NCBI RefSeq assembly: GCF_011808225.1
Contig: NZ_SOYS01000001.1
Location: 634,517-698,516, forward strand
Origin: Cedecea colo
GTDB taxonomy: Bacteria; Pseudomonadota; Gammaproteobacteria; Enterobacterales; Enterobacteriaceae
Reading direction: 5' to 3'
DNA: 64,000 bases
Shown here: piece after piece, positions 51,231-60,576 of the stretch
Layout of the letters: each line of letters begins with the position of its first letter
Position numbering within the stretch: the stretch's first letter is position 1
The notes under the pieces: generated by a model
Databases searched by the model: none
What the model was told of the DNA's origin: nothing
Seen by the model: the letters and a program-made list of their open reading frames with translations, nothing else
Position numbers and translations under genes: made by a program

Positions 51231-53869
51231 TGTCTTTCCTCACATGCTTTGCCGGATGTCTGACAGCGCGCCTCCGGCAGTGCGGCGTGTTGTTCCAGCC
51301 AGGCCTGTAAATTATCGCCAAAGCGTAAACTCCGCCACAGCGTAAAAAGGTTTTCCTGATGGGTATAGTTGAGATTAACGGTGTTTTTCTTGCCCTCCAC
51401 GTGGCTTATCCCCGTTACGCTGGCGCTCATTGTCATCACGCCCAGATTATCTAAGTTAATTTTCGTCCACGAATGCGCGATCTCCATGTAGCGCAGCCAG
51501 TTTATGGCCGCGCCCGCCGCCATATTATTGGCAACGATGGCGTCGGCCATATCTTTATCCATGCGAAACGTCAGCGGACCCGGGTTGGTGAGCCAGCCAT
51601 CTTTGATAATCCATTGCGGATGGTTAAGCCACAGCGGCAGCGCGCCGGTAACGCGCCCGGACATCGTAAACTGTTTGGGATTGATTGCCGTGATTAACTC
51701 ACTCGAAGAAATATTCTGTAGCCGAAGCAACGCGGCGTCCCGCTGCGGCATACGGAGCTGCTGCATGAGAATTTTGCCGCCCAGTATATCAACGCTCACG
51801 TTGCTTAGCGCCAGAGGCCGCGTGTCGCTCCACGGATACCAGCCTTCAAGGTCGGCGGTAACGTTTTGCGCGCTCACCTGGTTTTTTACTTCTCCGATAC
51901 GTAACGTAACCGGGCCATGCGTTCCCAGGTGCCAGGTCGACTCGCTAAAGCGGAACGGCAGAACAAAATCGACGCCGTTGATCTGGTTATCCGGCAGCCA
52001 TGCGCTCCCACCCTTCACTACGCCGTGCCCGCCGGCTTCGAAGCCTTGCCCGCTCGCGGCGGAAAAAGCGATTTGTGCATAAAGATTGCCGCCTTTCAGA
52101 TCCATCTTCCAGTCCGGCGGGATCAGCGGCTGGAAAACGGTTAACGTCTGTTCCGGCCACCAGGCGTTACCGCGCAGACGTTCGCCATCCCAGCGGCCCG
52201 TCACGCGCACCGGGCCAATCTTACCGGCATGGAGATCGCCCTTAAACTGAAACGAAGAGGGATCTTCGCCGTTAACGCTAAATTTCAGCGTGGAGGCAGG
52301 CAAGGTGCTGCCGCCGGTAAACGTCGTGCTACCGGCATCCAGCGACAGGGCGCCGGTAAAGGAGGAACGACCTTCTGCGCGCTGCCAGTGAATGGGTTTT
52401 TCCAGCACCAGACGCGGCTTGTCCATCAGCATCGAGCCGTACTGGAGCTTGTCGAACCCCGTCGAAAGCGCGGTCAGTTCAATAACGTTGTCGCGCCACT
52501 CGCCTTTGCCGCTCACATCCCAGCGAGCGTTCATCGGTGTGAACGCTCCGTTGCCCCAATAACGCCACTGCCACCGTCCGGCATCGGGGAGGAAATTGTC
52601 GGCTTTGCCATCAAGGTGTAAGACAACGTTGCCCATTTTATTTTCGTGAGCGCGGATAATGGCCTGTAAACGCCCGTCTACACCCTGCTGCGTGAGGCGC
52701 ACGCCAGCCAGCGGCCAGCGGATTTCGTCGATATCCAGCGAATCAATTGCCCGGCCACGGGAGCGCAGCAGCGCGCCTGGCCTGAACAGCAGCTGCGGAT
52801 CGGTCAGGACGCCGCTTAACTCGCCGGGCAGTACCGCATAGAAAACGAGCGCATCCTGTTTAGCTTCGCCCGTTAGCTGTAGCGGCAAAGCGCTGTTTGT
52901 CATGCTCAGTTTGCCCGGCCCGATGTTCAGCACCGCGTTGCCCTTGCCGGCGCGGCCCTGGGTTACCACATTCATGCGTCCGCTAAACGTGGCGTTTTCC
53001 AGCCCCTGCTGCCAGTCGTCCACGCGCAGGGCGATGCCGCCACGCAACGGCAATCCTTGATAAGGCCAGTACCAATGTCCGCCGTTGATTTCGAAGATCT
53101 TCTGGCTGATGGTCCAGGGCAACGAAACCAGCGGTTCGTCACCATCTGATTTGCGCAGCGTTAAAGCGCCCTCGTCTTCATACCAGTCAAGCACTGCGTT
53201 AACAGGCGCAGGATCCTGTGGAATGCGCAGCGCGGTGGTGATGCGTCCCTGCTCCGGCAAACCGTTCGGCACCAGCGCAAGCGTGATTGTGCCGACCAGC
53301 TCAATCGGATCCATGCCTTCGAACGCGCTGATTTTAAGTTGCTGTAGCTCAAGCTTCTGGCCTTGCAGATTTGCATCAAGGGTTAATAGCGGACCGGCGT
53401 AATGCACCTCTTGCCGGGCTGGCGTCAGCGAGACACGCAACCCACCGGCAAACCGTTGCCACGGCGTGACGTTCACTTTATCAATAGTCAGCAGCGTATA
53501 GGGCAGCATGGACTGCCATTGGGCAAGCGTGCGCGGCGCGGCTGGGCTGGAATTATCGGCAGGTATTTTACTGATGCAGTCAGGATTAAGGGTGAGTTCA
53601 TTCACATGCAGCCGCCAGCGGCTCGGATGACTTAGCCTGGCGTTTTTCAGGTTTGCCAGTTCGCACTCCCCGGCCAGATAGCGAAGATCGGGAATAATAA
53701 TCGCCCCGCGGCTCAGGCGCGGGCTGGCCTCCATGGCAATTCGCGTGCCCTGCGGAAGCCAGATGCCGGCAAGCGTCGGCAGCCAGTTGGCGATGGTCAA
53801 CAGCAGCGTCAGCGGGAGCAAGATAAGTATCAGCGCGAGGGCAATAATAGCTTTATATTTACCCTTCAT
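51227..53869 (-). CDS. ydbH: AsmA-like intermembrane protein YdbH
   Basis: An 880-residue protein with one N-terminal membrane anchor (IIALALILILLPLTLLLTIA) and a long beta-rich periplasmic part of the AsmA-like type. Redundant in E. coli with TamB and YhdP in moving phospholipids to the outer membrane. Length as in E. coli (879). It is divergent from ldhA, as there. Confidence 0.93.
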   Translation of the reverse strand: MKGKYKAIIALALILILLPLTLLLTIANWLPTLAGIWLPQGTRIAMEASPRLSRGAIIIPDLRYLAGECELANLKNARLSHPSRWRLHVNELTLNPDCISKIPADNSSPAAPRTLAQWQSMLPYTLLTIDKVNVTPWQRFAGGLRVSLTPARQEVHYAGPLLTLDANLQGQKLELQQLKISAFEGMDPIELVGTITLALVPNGLPEQGRITTALRIPQDPAPVNAVLDWYEDEGALTLRKSDGDEPLVSLPWTISQKIFEINGGHWYWPYQGLPLRGGIALRVDDWQQGLENATFSGRMNVVTQGRAGKGNAVLNIGPGKLSMTNSALPLQLTGEAKQDALVFYAVLPGELSGVLTDPQLLFRPGALLRSRGRAIDSLDIDEIRWPLAGVRLTQQGVDGRLQAIIRAHENKMGNVVLHLDGKADNFLPDAGRWQWRYWGNGAFTPMNARWDVSGKGEWRDNVIELTALSTGFDKLQYGSMLMDKPRLVLEKPIHWQRAEGRSSFTGALSLDAGSTTFTGGSTLPASTLKFSVNGEDPSSFQFKGDLHAGKIGPVRVTGRWDGERLRGNAWWPEQTLTVFQPLIPPDWKMDLKGGNLYAQIAFSAASGQGFEAGGHGVVKGGSAWLPDNQINGVDFVLPFRFSESTWHLGTHGPVTLRIGEVKNQVSAQNVTADLEGWYPWSDTRPLALSNVSVDILGGKILMQQLRMPQRDAALLRLQNISSSELITAINPKQFTMSGRVTGALPLWLNHPQWIIKDGWLTNPGPLTFRMDKDMADAIVANNMAAGAAINWLRYMEIAHSWTKINLDNLGVMTMSASVTGISHVEGKKNTVNLNYTHQENLFTLWRSLRFGDNLQAWLEQHAALPEARCQTSGKACEERQ

Positions 53870-54082
53870 GGGCGGTTAATATCCTGATTCAGCGACAATT
53901 TATGCCGAAATATGCAATGATTCTGTCATGATTCGGGCCGGGCGTGAAGTCAACGCCATCGACTAAGCTTAGATGAGCGATAACCGGCGGGCCTCTCGCG
54001 CTTATCAAAACTTATTTTTAATAATGGTAAGAAAATTTTAAGCATGGTAATTTTACGTTAAATTATTCTGGAGAAAAGTCTT

Positions 54083-55072
54083 ATGAAACTGGCGGTGTAT
54101 AGCACAAAACAGTACGACAAAAAGTATCTGGAGAATGTTAACCAGAAATATGGCTTTGATATTGAATTTTATGACTTCCTGTTAACGGAAAAAACCGCCA
54201 AAACCGCCCATGACTGCGATGGCGTATGTATTTTCGTTAATGACGATGGCAGCCGTCCGGTGCTCGAAGAGCTGAAAAAACTGGGCGTGAAGTTTATTGC
54301 CCTGCGCTGTGCGGGCTTTAACAACGTGGATATAGAGGCGGCGAAAGAGCTGGACCTGCCCGTTGTGCGCGTGCCGGCCTATTCTCCGGAAGCGGTAGCC
54401 GAGCATGCCATCGGTATGATGATGTGTCTGAATCGTCGCATACACCGGGCCTATCAGCGCACCCGTGATGCTAACTTCTCGCTTGAAGGGTTAACGGGTT
54501 TTACCATGTTCGGTAAAACCGCAGGCGTCATCGGCACCGGTAAAATTGGCCTTGCGGCGCTGCGTATCCTGAAAGGGTTTGGTATGCGCCTGCTGGCGTT
54601 TGATCCTTACCCAAGCGCGGCGGCGCTGGATATGGGCGTAGAATATGTCGATCTGCCGACGCTCTTCTCGCAGGCCGACGTTATTTCCCTGCACTGCCCG
54701 CTGACGCCGGAAAATTACCATTTGCTCAACCGCACCGCCTTTAGCCAGATGAAAGACGGCGTGACGATCGTGAATACCAGCCGCGGCGGCTTAATCGATT
54801 CTCAGGCCGCTATCGAAGCGCTGAAGACGCAGAAAATTGGCGCGCTGGGCATGGACGTGTACGAGAACGAACGCGATCTGTTCTTTGAAGATAAATCTAA
54901 CGACGTCATTCAGGATGACGTATTTCGTCGCCTTTCCGCCTGCCACAACGTGCTGTTTACCGGACACCAGGCGTTCCTGACGGCCGAAGCATTGACCAGT
55001 ATTTCCGAAACGACGCTTGAAAATTTGCGCCAGCTTGAAAGCGGCGAACCTTGTGCTAATCAGGTCAATTAA
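54083..55072 (+). CDS. ldhA: fermentative D-lactate dehydrogenase LdhA
   Basis: A 329-residue NAD-dependent D-2-hydroxyacid dehydrogenase reducing pyruvate to D-lactate. The Rossmann loop is GTGKIGLAAL, the catalytic region TSRGGLIDSQAA and the catalytic histidine TGHQAFLT (about residue 296). Same length as E. coli LdhA. ATG follows GGAGAAAAGTCTT. Confidence 0.96.
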   Translation: MKLAVYSTKQYDKKYLENVNQKYGFDIEFYDFLLTEKTAKTAHDCDGVCIFVNDDGSRPVLEELKKLGVKFIALRCAGFNNVDIEAAKELDLPVVRVPAYSPEAVAEHAIGMMMCLNRRIHRAYQRTRDANFSLEGLTGFTMFGKTAGVIGTGKIGLAALRILKGFGMRLLAFDPYPSAAALDMGVEYVDLPTLFSQADVISLHCPLTPENYHLLNRTAFSQMKDGVTIVNTSRGGLIDSQAAIEALKTQKIGALGMDVYENERDLFFEDKSNDVIQDDVFRRLSACHNVLFTGHQAFLTAEALTSISETTLENLRQLESGEPCANQVN

Positions 55073-55184
55073 TGCTTACGGCGGATAGCGCTTAGCTTGT
55101 AAGGTTATCCTTACCGCAGCCTGATGTACTTTTTGCCAAAGTGGCGACAACGCATTGATGTAATAAATAACTTAGGGAGAAGGA

Positions 55185-55610
55185 ATGAAAAAATTAGCTT
55201 CGCTGATGCTGGCAGCAACGGTTCTGGCTGGTTGCGCGCAATCCGCTGCTACGGGAACCGTTACCGCACAAGATTTGCAGCATCATCGCTATATTTTACA
55301 AAGCGTGGACGGTAAGCCCCTGGAAGGGATCAGGCGTATGCCGGAGCTGAGCTTCGGGGAAAATATGCATATCGCCGGCAGCATGTGTAACCGCTTTATG
55401 GGCCAGGCAACGCTTGCCGACAATATCCTGAAGGCGAAAGGCCTGGGAATGACCATGATGCTGTGTGCTGAACCGCAGCTTAACGAGCTCGATCGCACGA
55501 TCAACGATATGCTGACCGCAGGCGCGAAGGTTGAGCTGGCACAGCAGCAGTTAACGCTGAAAACCAGCCAGCATACGTTAGTGTATAAACTGGCCGATCT
55601 GGGCAACTGA
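55185..55610 (+). CDS. hslJ: heat-inducible lipoprotein HslJ
   Basis: A 141-residue outer-membrane lipoprotein of the META domain family with lipobox VLAGC (cysteine about residue 17) and the METalike core MHIAGSMCNRFMGQATL, with MCAEPQL. In E. coli it contributes to novobiocin resistance. It sits between ldhA and the ydbJ-like gene, in E. coli order. Confidence 0.93.
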   Translation: MKKLASLMLAATVLAGCAQSAATGTVTAQDLQHHRYILQSVDGKPLEGIRRMPELSFGENMHIAGSMCNRFMGQATLADNILKAKGLGMTMMLCAEPQLNELDRTINDMLTAGAKVELAQQQLTLKTSQHTLVYKLADLGN

Positions 55611-55615
55611 TTCCG

Positions 55616-55900
55616 TTAGAAGGTTCCGCAGGATCCGGCGGCAAGCGCGTTTTCACTGCAGCGTTTGCCGTTGGGCATAGCACACATCCCGACTGCCGAC
55701 CCGTCAAGCTGACGAGCAACGCTCAGCGTTCCACCAATCATGGCGCAGCTCGCCTGTCCCTGATTTGACATAGCAGCTCTCATTCCCGGCTGGACATGCG
55801 CGGCAGTGGCTTGTTGAGGTGGTTCATTATTACTGCATGCCGATAAAAGCGTTGTCGATAACAACAAAGCGGCACACCCGGCTAAAAACGCAGCGCGCAT
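55616..55900 (-). CDS. ydbJ: DUF333 lipoprotein (YdbJ-like)
   Basis: A 94-residue lipoprotein with lipobox LLSAC (cysteine about residue 22) and the DUF333 pattern CAMIGGTLSVARQLDGSAV and CAMPNGKRCSENAL. Function unknown. Its stop lies 5 bp from hslJ in the convergent direction. Orthology to E. coli ydbJ rests on position and domain. Confidence 0.82.
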   Translation of the reverse strand: MRAAFLAGCAALLLSTTLLSACSNNEPPQQATAAHVQPGMRAAMSNQGQASCAMIGGTLSVARQLDGSAVGMCAMPNGKRCSENALAAGSCGTF

Positions 55901-56179
55901 TACTCTTCTCCCCCTGAACGTTGCAAACCCCAGGAATCATAAGCGCCATCTCCGCGCTACGTCGAGAGCCGCGAGCAAGAAAAAGTGTTTGTTTTTGCGA
56001 AATGGATCACTGTTTGGCATAAAACTTCAGATAATTCCCACCAGCCACCCTGCGCGCGGGCAACGGCGAGCACACAAAAGCGAAAATCGCGCTTTCTGGC
56101 CTTTGCTAAACTTAAAGCATTATTCAGGGCCGCCGCCGTAATGCGAGCCTTTTATTTTAGCGCTTTGTAAGGGTCAATT

Positions 56180-59100
56180 ATGATCACTATCGACGGCAAT
56201 GGTGCGGTCGCCTCCGTGGCGTTTCGCGCCAGTGAAGTTATTGCCATCTACCCGATAACACCGAGTTCAACCATGGCCGAGCAGGCGGATGCCTGGTCCG
56301 GCGATGGCCGCAAGAACGTCTGGGGCGATACGCCTCGCGTGGTAGAAATGCAGTCGGAAGCCGGGGCAATCGCCACCGTGCACGGCGCGCTGCAAACCGG
56401 CGCCCTTTCCACTTCATTTACCTCATCGCAGGGTTTGCTGCTGATGATCCCCACGCTCTACAAGCTGGCCGGGCAGCTAACGCCGTTTGTTCTGCACGTG
56501 GCCGCCCGCACCGTGGCTACACACGCGCTCTCTATTTTTGGCGACCACTCGGACGTGATGGCCATTCGCCAGACCGGCTGCGCCATGCTTTGCGCCAGCA
56601 GCGTTCAGGAAGCACAAGACTTCGCGCTGATTTCGCATATCGCAACCTTAAAGAGCCGCGTGCCGTTTATTCACTTCTTCGACGGTTTCCGCACTTCACA
56701 CGAAATCAATAAAATTGTCCCGCTGGCGGACAGCACTATTCTTGAATTGCTCCCGCAAAAAGAAATCGATGAACATCGTGCCCGCGCGCTGAACCCTGAA
56801 CATCCCGTTATTCGCGGCACGTCTGCCAACCCGGATACTTATTTCCAGTCCCGCGAAGCAACAAACCCGTGGTACAACGCGGTTTACGAACATGTCGAAC
56901 AGGCGATGGACAGTTTTGCGAAAGTCACCGGCCGCCGGTATCGTCCATTTGAATATTATGGTCATCCACAGGCCGAGCGCGTGATTATCCTGATGGGTTC
57001 CGCCATCGGCACCTGCGAAGAAGTTGTCGATGAGCTGCTGACCCGCGGCGAAAAAGTTGGCGTATTGAAAGTCCGCCTGTTCCGCCCTTTCTCTGCCGAT
57101 CGTCTGCTGGAATCCTTGCCGGTAAGCGCGCGTCACATTGCCGTGCTGGACAGAACCAAAGAGCCGGGCGCGCTGGCGGAACCGCTGTATCTGGACGTGA
57201 TGACCACGCTTGCCGAAGCCTTTAACCGCGGCGATCGTGAAACGCTGCCGCGCGTCATCGGCGGGCGTTATGGACTTTCGTCCAAAGAGTTTGGGCCGGA
57301 TTGCGTGCTGGCGGTATTTAACGAATTAAAAGAGACGAAGCCGCGCCCGCGCTTTACCGTCGGTATTTACGACGACGTAACCAACCTGTCATTGCCGTTG
57401 CCGGAAAACACCCTGCCATCCCGCGCTAAGCTCGAAGCGCTGTTTTATGGTCTGGGCAGCGACGGCAGCGTTTCGGCGACCAAAAACAACATCAAAATCA
57501 TCGGCAACTCTACGCCATTCTTTATCCAGGGCTATTTCGTCTATGACTCGAAAAAGGCGGGCGGCCTGACGGTTTCTCACCTGCGCGTCAGCGAGCATCC
57601 AATTAACTCCACTTATCTTATCGACCGCGCTGATTTCGTTGGCTGTCACCAGCTACAGTTTATCGACAAATATCAGATGGCTGAACGCCTGAAGCCGGGC
57701 GGCATTTTCCTGCTTAACACGCCGTACGGTGCGGATGAAGTCTGGCACCGCCTGCCGCAGGAGGTTCAGGCGGTACTTCATCAGAAGAAAGCGCGTTTCT
57801 TTGTGGTTAACGCGGCGAAAATTGCCCGTGAATGTCAGCTTGGCGCGCGTATCAACACCGTTATGCAAATGGCCTTCTTCCATCTCACCAACATTCTGCC
57901 AGGCGACAGCGCGCTGGCTGAATTGCAGGGTGCGATTGCCAAAAGCTACAGCAGCAAAGGCCAGGAGCTGGTTGAACGGAACTGGCAGGCGCTGGCAATG
58001 TCCCGCGAAATGCTGGCGGAAGTTGCGCTGCAACCGGTAAACGAAAGCAGCCCGCTGCGGCCGCCGGTGGTGTCCGATGCCGCGCCAGATTTTGTAAAAA
58101 CCGTTACCGCCGCCATGCTTGCAGGTCTTGGCGATGCGCTGCCGGTTTCCGCGCTGCCGCCGGACGGCACCTGGCCGCTGGGCACCACGCGGTGGGAAAA
58201 ACGTAATATCGCCGAAGAGATCCCCATCTGGAAGCCGGAGATTTGTACCCAATGTAACCACTGCGTGGCAGCCTGCCCGCACTCGGCGATTCGCGCCAAA
58301 GTGGTGCAGCCGGAGGTTATGGACGCCGCGCCTGCCGCTCTGCAATCGCTGGATGTGAAATCCCGCGACATGCGCGGCCAGAAATATGTGCTGCAGGTGG
58401 CGCCGGAAGACTGCACCGGCTGTAACCTGTGCGTTGAAGTCTGCCCGGCGAAAGATCGCCAGAACCCGGAAATCAAGGCCATCAATATGATGTCGCGCCT
58501 TGAGCACGTTGAAGTTGAGAAAGAGAACTATGATTACTTTCTTAAGATGCCGGAAATGGATCGCGCCAGCCTGGAACGCATCGATATTCGTACTTCCCAA
58601 CTGCTGACGCCGCTGTTTGAATATTCCGGCGCCTGCTCTGGCTGCGGTGAAACGCCTTACATTAAGCTGTTAACCCAGTTGTATGGCGATCGCCTGTTAA
58701 TCGCCAACGCTACGGGTTGTTCATCGATTTACGGCGGCAACCTGCCTTCCACACCGTACACTACCGACGCCAACGGGCGCGGCCCGGCATGGGCGAACTC
58801 GCTGTTTGAAGATAACGCCGAGTTTGGCCTGGGCTTCCGTTTGACGGTTGACCAGCACCGCGTACGCGTGATGCGCCTGCTGGAAAAATTTGCCGACCGG
58901 TTGCCGGCGGAGCTTAACGCGCAGCTGCACGCCGAAGCCACGCCGGAAGTTCGCCGCGAGCAGATTGCCGCGCTGCGTCAGCATCTGGCGAACGTGGACG
59001 ACGCCGATGCCCGTCAGCTATTGACCGATGCAGATGCGCTGGTAGAAAAATCTATCTGGCTCATCGGCGGCGACGGCTGGGCCTACGATATCGGCTTTGG

Positions 59101-59710
59101 CGGCCTCGATCACGTGCTGAGCCTGACAGAAAACGTTAATATCCTGGTGCTGGATACGCAGTGTTATTCCAACACCGGCGGCCAGGCTTCCAAAGCTACC
59201 CCACTCGGCGCGGTGACCAAGTTTGGCGAGCACGGCAAGCGCAAGGCACGTAAAGATCTTGGGGTGAGCATGATGCTGTACGGGCATGTTTATGTGGCGC
59301 AGATTTCCCTTGGCGCGCAGCTGAACCAGACGGTGAAAGCGATTCAGGAAGCGGAGGCTTATCCGGGGCCGTCGCTAATCATCGCCTACAGCCCTTGCGA
59401 AGAGCACGGTTACGATCTGGCGCTGAGCCACGATCAGATGCGCCAGCTCACCGCAACCGGTTTTTGGCCGCTGTACCGCTTTGACCCGCGCCGTGCGGAT
59501 GAAGGCAAACTGCCGCTGGCGCTGGATTCCCGTCCGCCGTCGGATGCGCTGGCCGATACGCTGATAAAAGAGCAGCGCTTCCGTCGCCTGAACTCGCAGC
59601 AGCCGGAGGTGGCTGAGCAGCTGTGGAAAGACGCCGCCGAAGATCTGCAAAAACGCTACGATTTCCTGGCGCAGATGGCGGGTAAAGCGGAGAAAGCAGC
59701 CAGCGAATAA
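56180..59710 (+). CDS. ydbK: pyruvate:flavodoxin oxidoreductase YdbK (NifJ type)
   Basis: A 1176-residue homodimeric enzyme that oxidises pyruvate to acetyl-CoA and reduces flavodoxin or ferredoxin. Thiamine-diphosphate and CoA domains start at residue 1 (ASEVIAIYPITPSSTMAEQA). Two 4Fe-4S clusters are at CTQCNHCVAACPHSA and CTGCNLCVEVCPAK (about 695-760), and the further cluster cysteines and ThDP site follow (SGACSGCGETPY, ATGCSSIYGGN, LDTQCYSNTGG). All domains are intact. In E. coli it is induced by oxidative stress. Confidence 0.96.
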   Translation: MITIDGNGAVASVAFRASEVIAIYPITPSSTMAEQADAWSGDGRKNVWGDTPRVVEMQSEAGAIATVHGALQTGALSTSFTSSQGLLLMIPTLYKLAGQLTPFVLHVAARTVATHALSIFGDHSDVMAIRQTGCAMLCASSVQEAQDFALISHIATLKSRVPFIHFFDGFRTSHEINKIVPLADSTILELLPQKEIDEHRARALNPEHPVIRGTSANPDTYFQSREATNPWYNAVYEHVEQAMDSFAKVTGRRYRPFEYYGHPQAERVIILMGSAIGTCEEVVDELLTRGEKVGVLKVRLFRPFSADRLLESLPVSARHIAVLDRTKEPGALAEPLYLDVMTTLAEAFNRGDRETLPRVIGGRYGLSSKEFGPDCVLAVFNELKETKPRPRFTVGIYDDVTNLSLPLPENTLPSRAKLEALFYGLGSDGSVSATKNNIKIIGNSTPFFIQGYFVYDSKKAGGLTVSHLRVSEHPINSTYLIDRADFVGCHQLQFIDKYQMAERLKPGGIFLLNTPYGADEVWHRLPQEVQAVLHQKKARFFVVNAAKIARECQLGARINTVMQMAFFHLTNILPGDSALAELQGAIAKSYSSKGQELVERNWQALAMSREMLAEVALQPVNESSPLRPPVVSDAAPDFVKTVTAAMLAGLGDALPVSALPPDGTWPLGTTRWEKRNIAEEIPIWKPEICTQCNHCVAACPHSAIRAKVVQPEVMDAAPAALQSLDVKSRDMRGQKYVLQVAPEDCTGCNLCVEVCPAKDRQNPEIKAINMMSRLEHVEVEKENYDYFLKMPEMDRASLERIDIRTSQLLTPLFEYSGACSGCGETPYIKLLTQLYGDRLLIANATGCSSIYGGNLPSTPYTTDANGRGPAWANSLFEDNAEFGLGFRLTVDQHRVRVMRLLEKFADRLPAELNAQLHAEATPEVRREQIAALRQHLANVDDADARQLLTDADALVEKSIWLIGGDGWAYDIGFGGLDHVLSLTENVNILVLDTQCYSNTGGQASKATPLGAVTKFGEHGKRKARKDLGVSMMLYGHVYVAQISLGAQLNQTVKAIQEAEAYPGPSLIIAYSPCEEHGYDLALSHDQMRQLTATGFWPLYRFDPRRADEGKLPLALDSRPPSDALADTLIKEQRFRRLNSQQPEVAEQLWKDAAEDLQKRYDFLAQMAGKAEKAASE

Positions 59711-59850
59711 TTTCCCCTCACCCTGACCCTCTCCCCTTTGGGGAGAGGGAAACGTTCGAGAAAGTCTTTCCCTGGAGGAGAGAACCGATCGAGATTATCC
59801 CCAGCCCGTTCTACACGACTTGCCCTTCCTCCTTCCAGAGAAGGCCGTCC
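59711..59850 (+). repeat. intergenic palindromic repeat, copy C (after ydbK)
   Basis: Starts CCCTCACCCTGACCCTCTCC and forms the hairpin CCTCTCCCC-TTT-GGGGAGAGG. It shares its opening and CTTTGGGGAGAGGG motif with copies A and B in the urt operon, but is more divergent downstream. The hairpin lies 10-45 bp after the ydbK stop codon and may act in 3'-end formation. Confidence 0.6.
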
Positions 59851-59946
59851 TTTTTGCTACTCCCATAACATATTCCCAACGTAGCCGTTGCGAAGAATAT
59901 ATTCGTGCGCATCATGTCGCCTTGCCTTCCTTAATAGAGCAGAACG

Positions 59947-60576
59947 ATGATTGCCGTTGCTTTAGTTGATGACCACGTTGTGGTGCGTTCCGGTTTTGCC
60001 CAGCTTTTGAGCCTCGAAACCGATATTCACATTGCCGGACAGTTCAGCACCGCCGCCGAGGCATGGCCTGCGCTTATCAAATCTCCCCCGGATGTCGCCG
60101 TGCTCGACGTAGCCATGCCTGACGAAAACGGGCTGAGCCTGCTTAAACGCCTGCGCCAGCAGCATCCTGGCTTTCGCGCCATTATTCTGAGCATTTACGA
60201 TACTACCGCCTTTGTTCAAAGCGCGCTGGATGCCGGTGCCAGCGGCTATCTCACCAAGCGATGCGGCCCCGAAGAGCTGGTACAGGCCGTGCGTACCGTT
60301 GGCATGGGCGGGCATTATTTATGTGCCGACGCGCTGCGGGCGTTGCGCCATGCAGGGCAACCCGCAAAAGCGCTTGCAGGCTTAACCCCTCGCGAGCACG
60401 AAATTTTTGATCTTCTCGTGCAGGGTGAAAGCGTGAAACATATCGCAGACATGCTCAGGCTAAGTCATAAAACGGTGCACGTGCACCGGGCCAATATCCT
60501 CGGCAAGCTGCAATGTGAAAGCACTATCGAGCTGGTGCATTTTGCCCTCGACCATCAGTTGCTGACCGGGCACTAA
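59947..60576 (+). CDS. UhpA-like response regulator
   Basis: A 209-residue NarL/FixJ-type regulator. Receiver domain (1-120): acidic pocket LVDDHVVVRSGFAQLL, phospho-accepting aspartate in VLDVAMPDENG (about residue 54), switch lysine in YLTKRCGPEELV. C-terminal LuxR-type helix-turn-helix: LTPREHEIFDLLVQGESVKH and LSHKTVHVHRANILGKL. It resembles UhpA but is not the uhpT-linked copy. It overlaps nothing; the sensor kinase starts directly after its stop codon. Confidence 0.88.
   Translation: MIAVALVDDHVVVRSGFAQLLSLETDIHIAGQFSTAAEAWPALIKSPPDVAVLDVAMPDENGLSLLKRLRQQHPGFRAIILSIYDTTAFVQSALDAGASGYLTKRCGPEELVQAVRTVGMGGHYLCADALRALRHAGQPAKALAGLTPREHEIFDLLVQGESVKHIADMLRLSHKTVHVHRANILGKLQCESTIELVHFALDHQLLTGH

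Noticed and set aside
55985..56179. SoxS/MarA box upstream of ydbK
   Set aside because: Looked for because ydbK is oxidative-stress induced in E. coli, but no stretch matched the box well enough to report.
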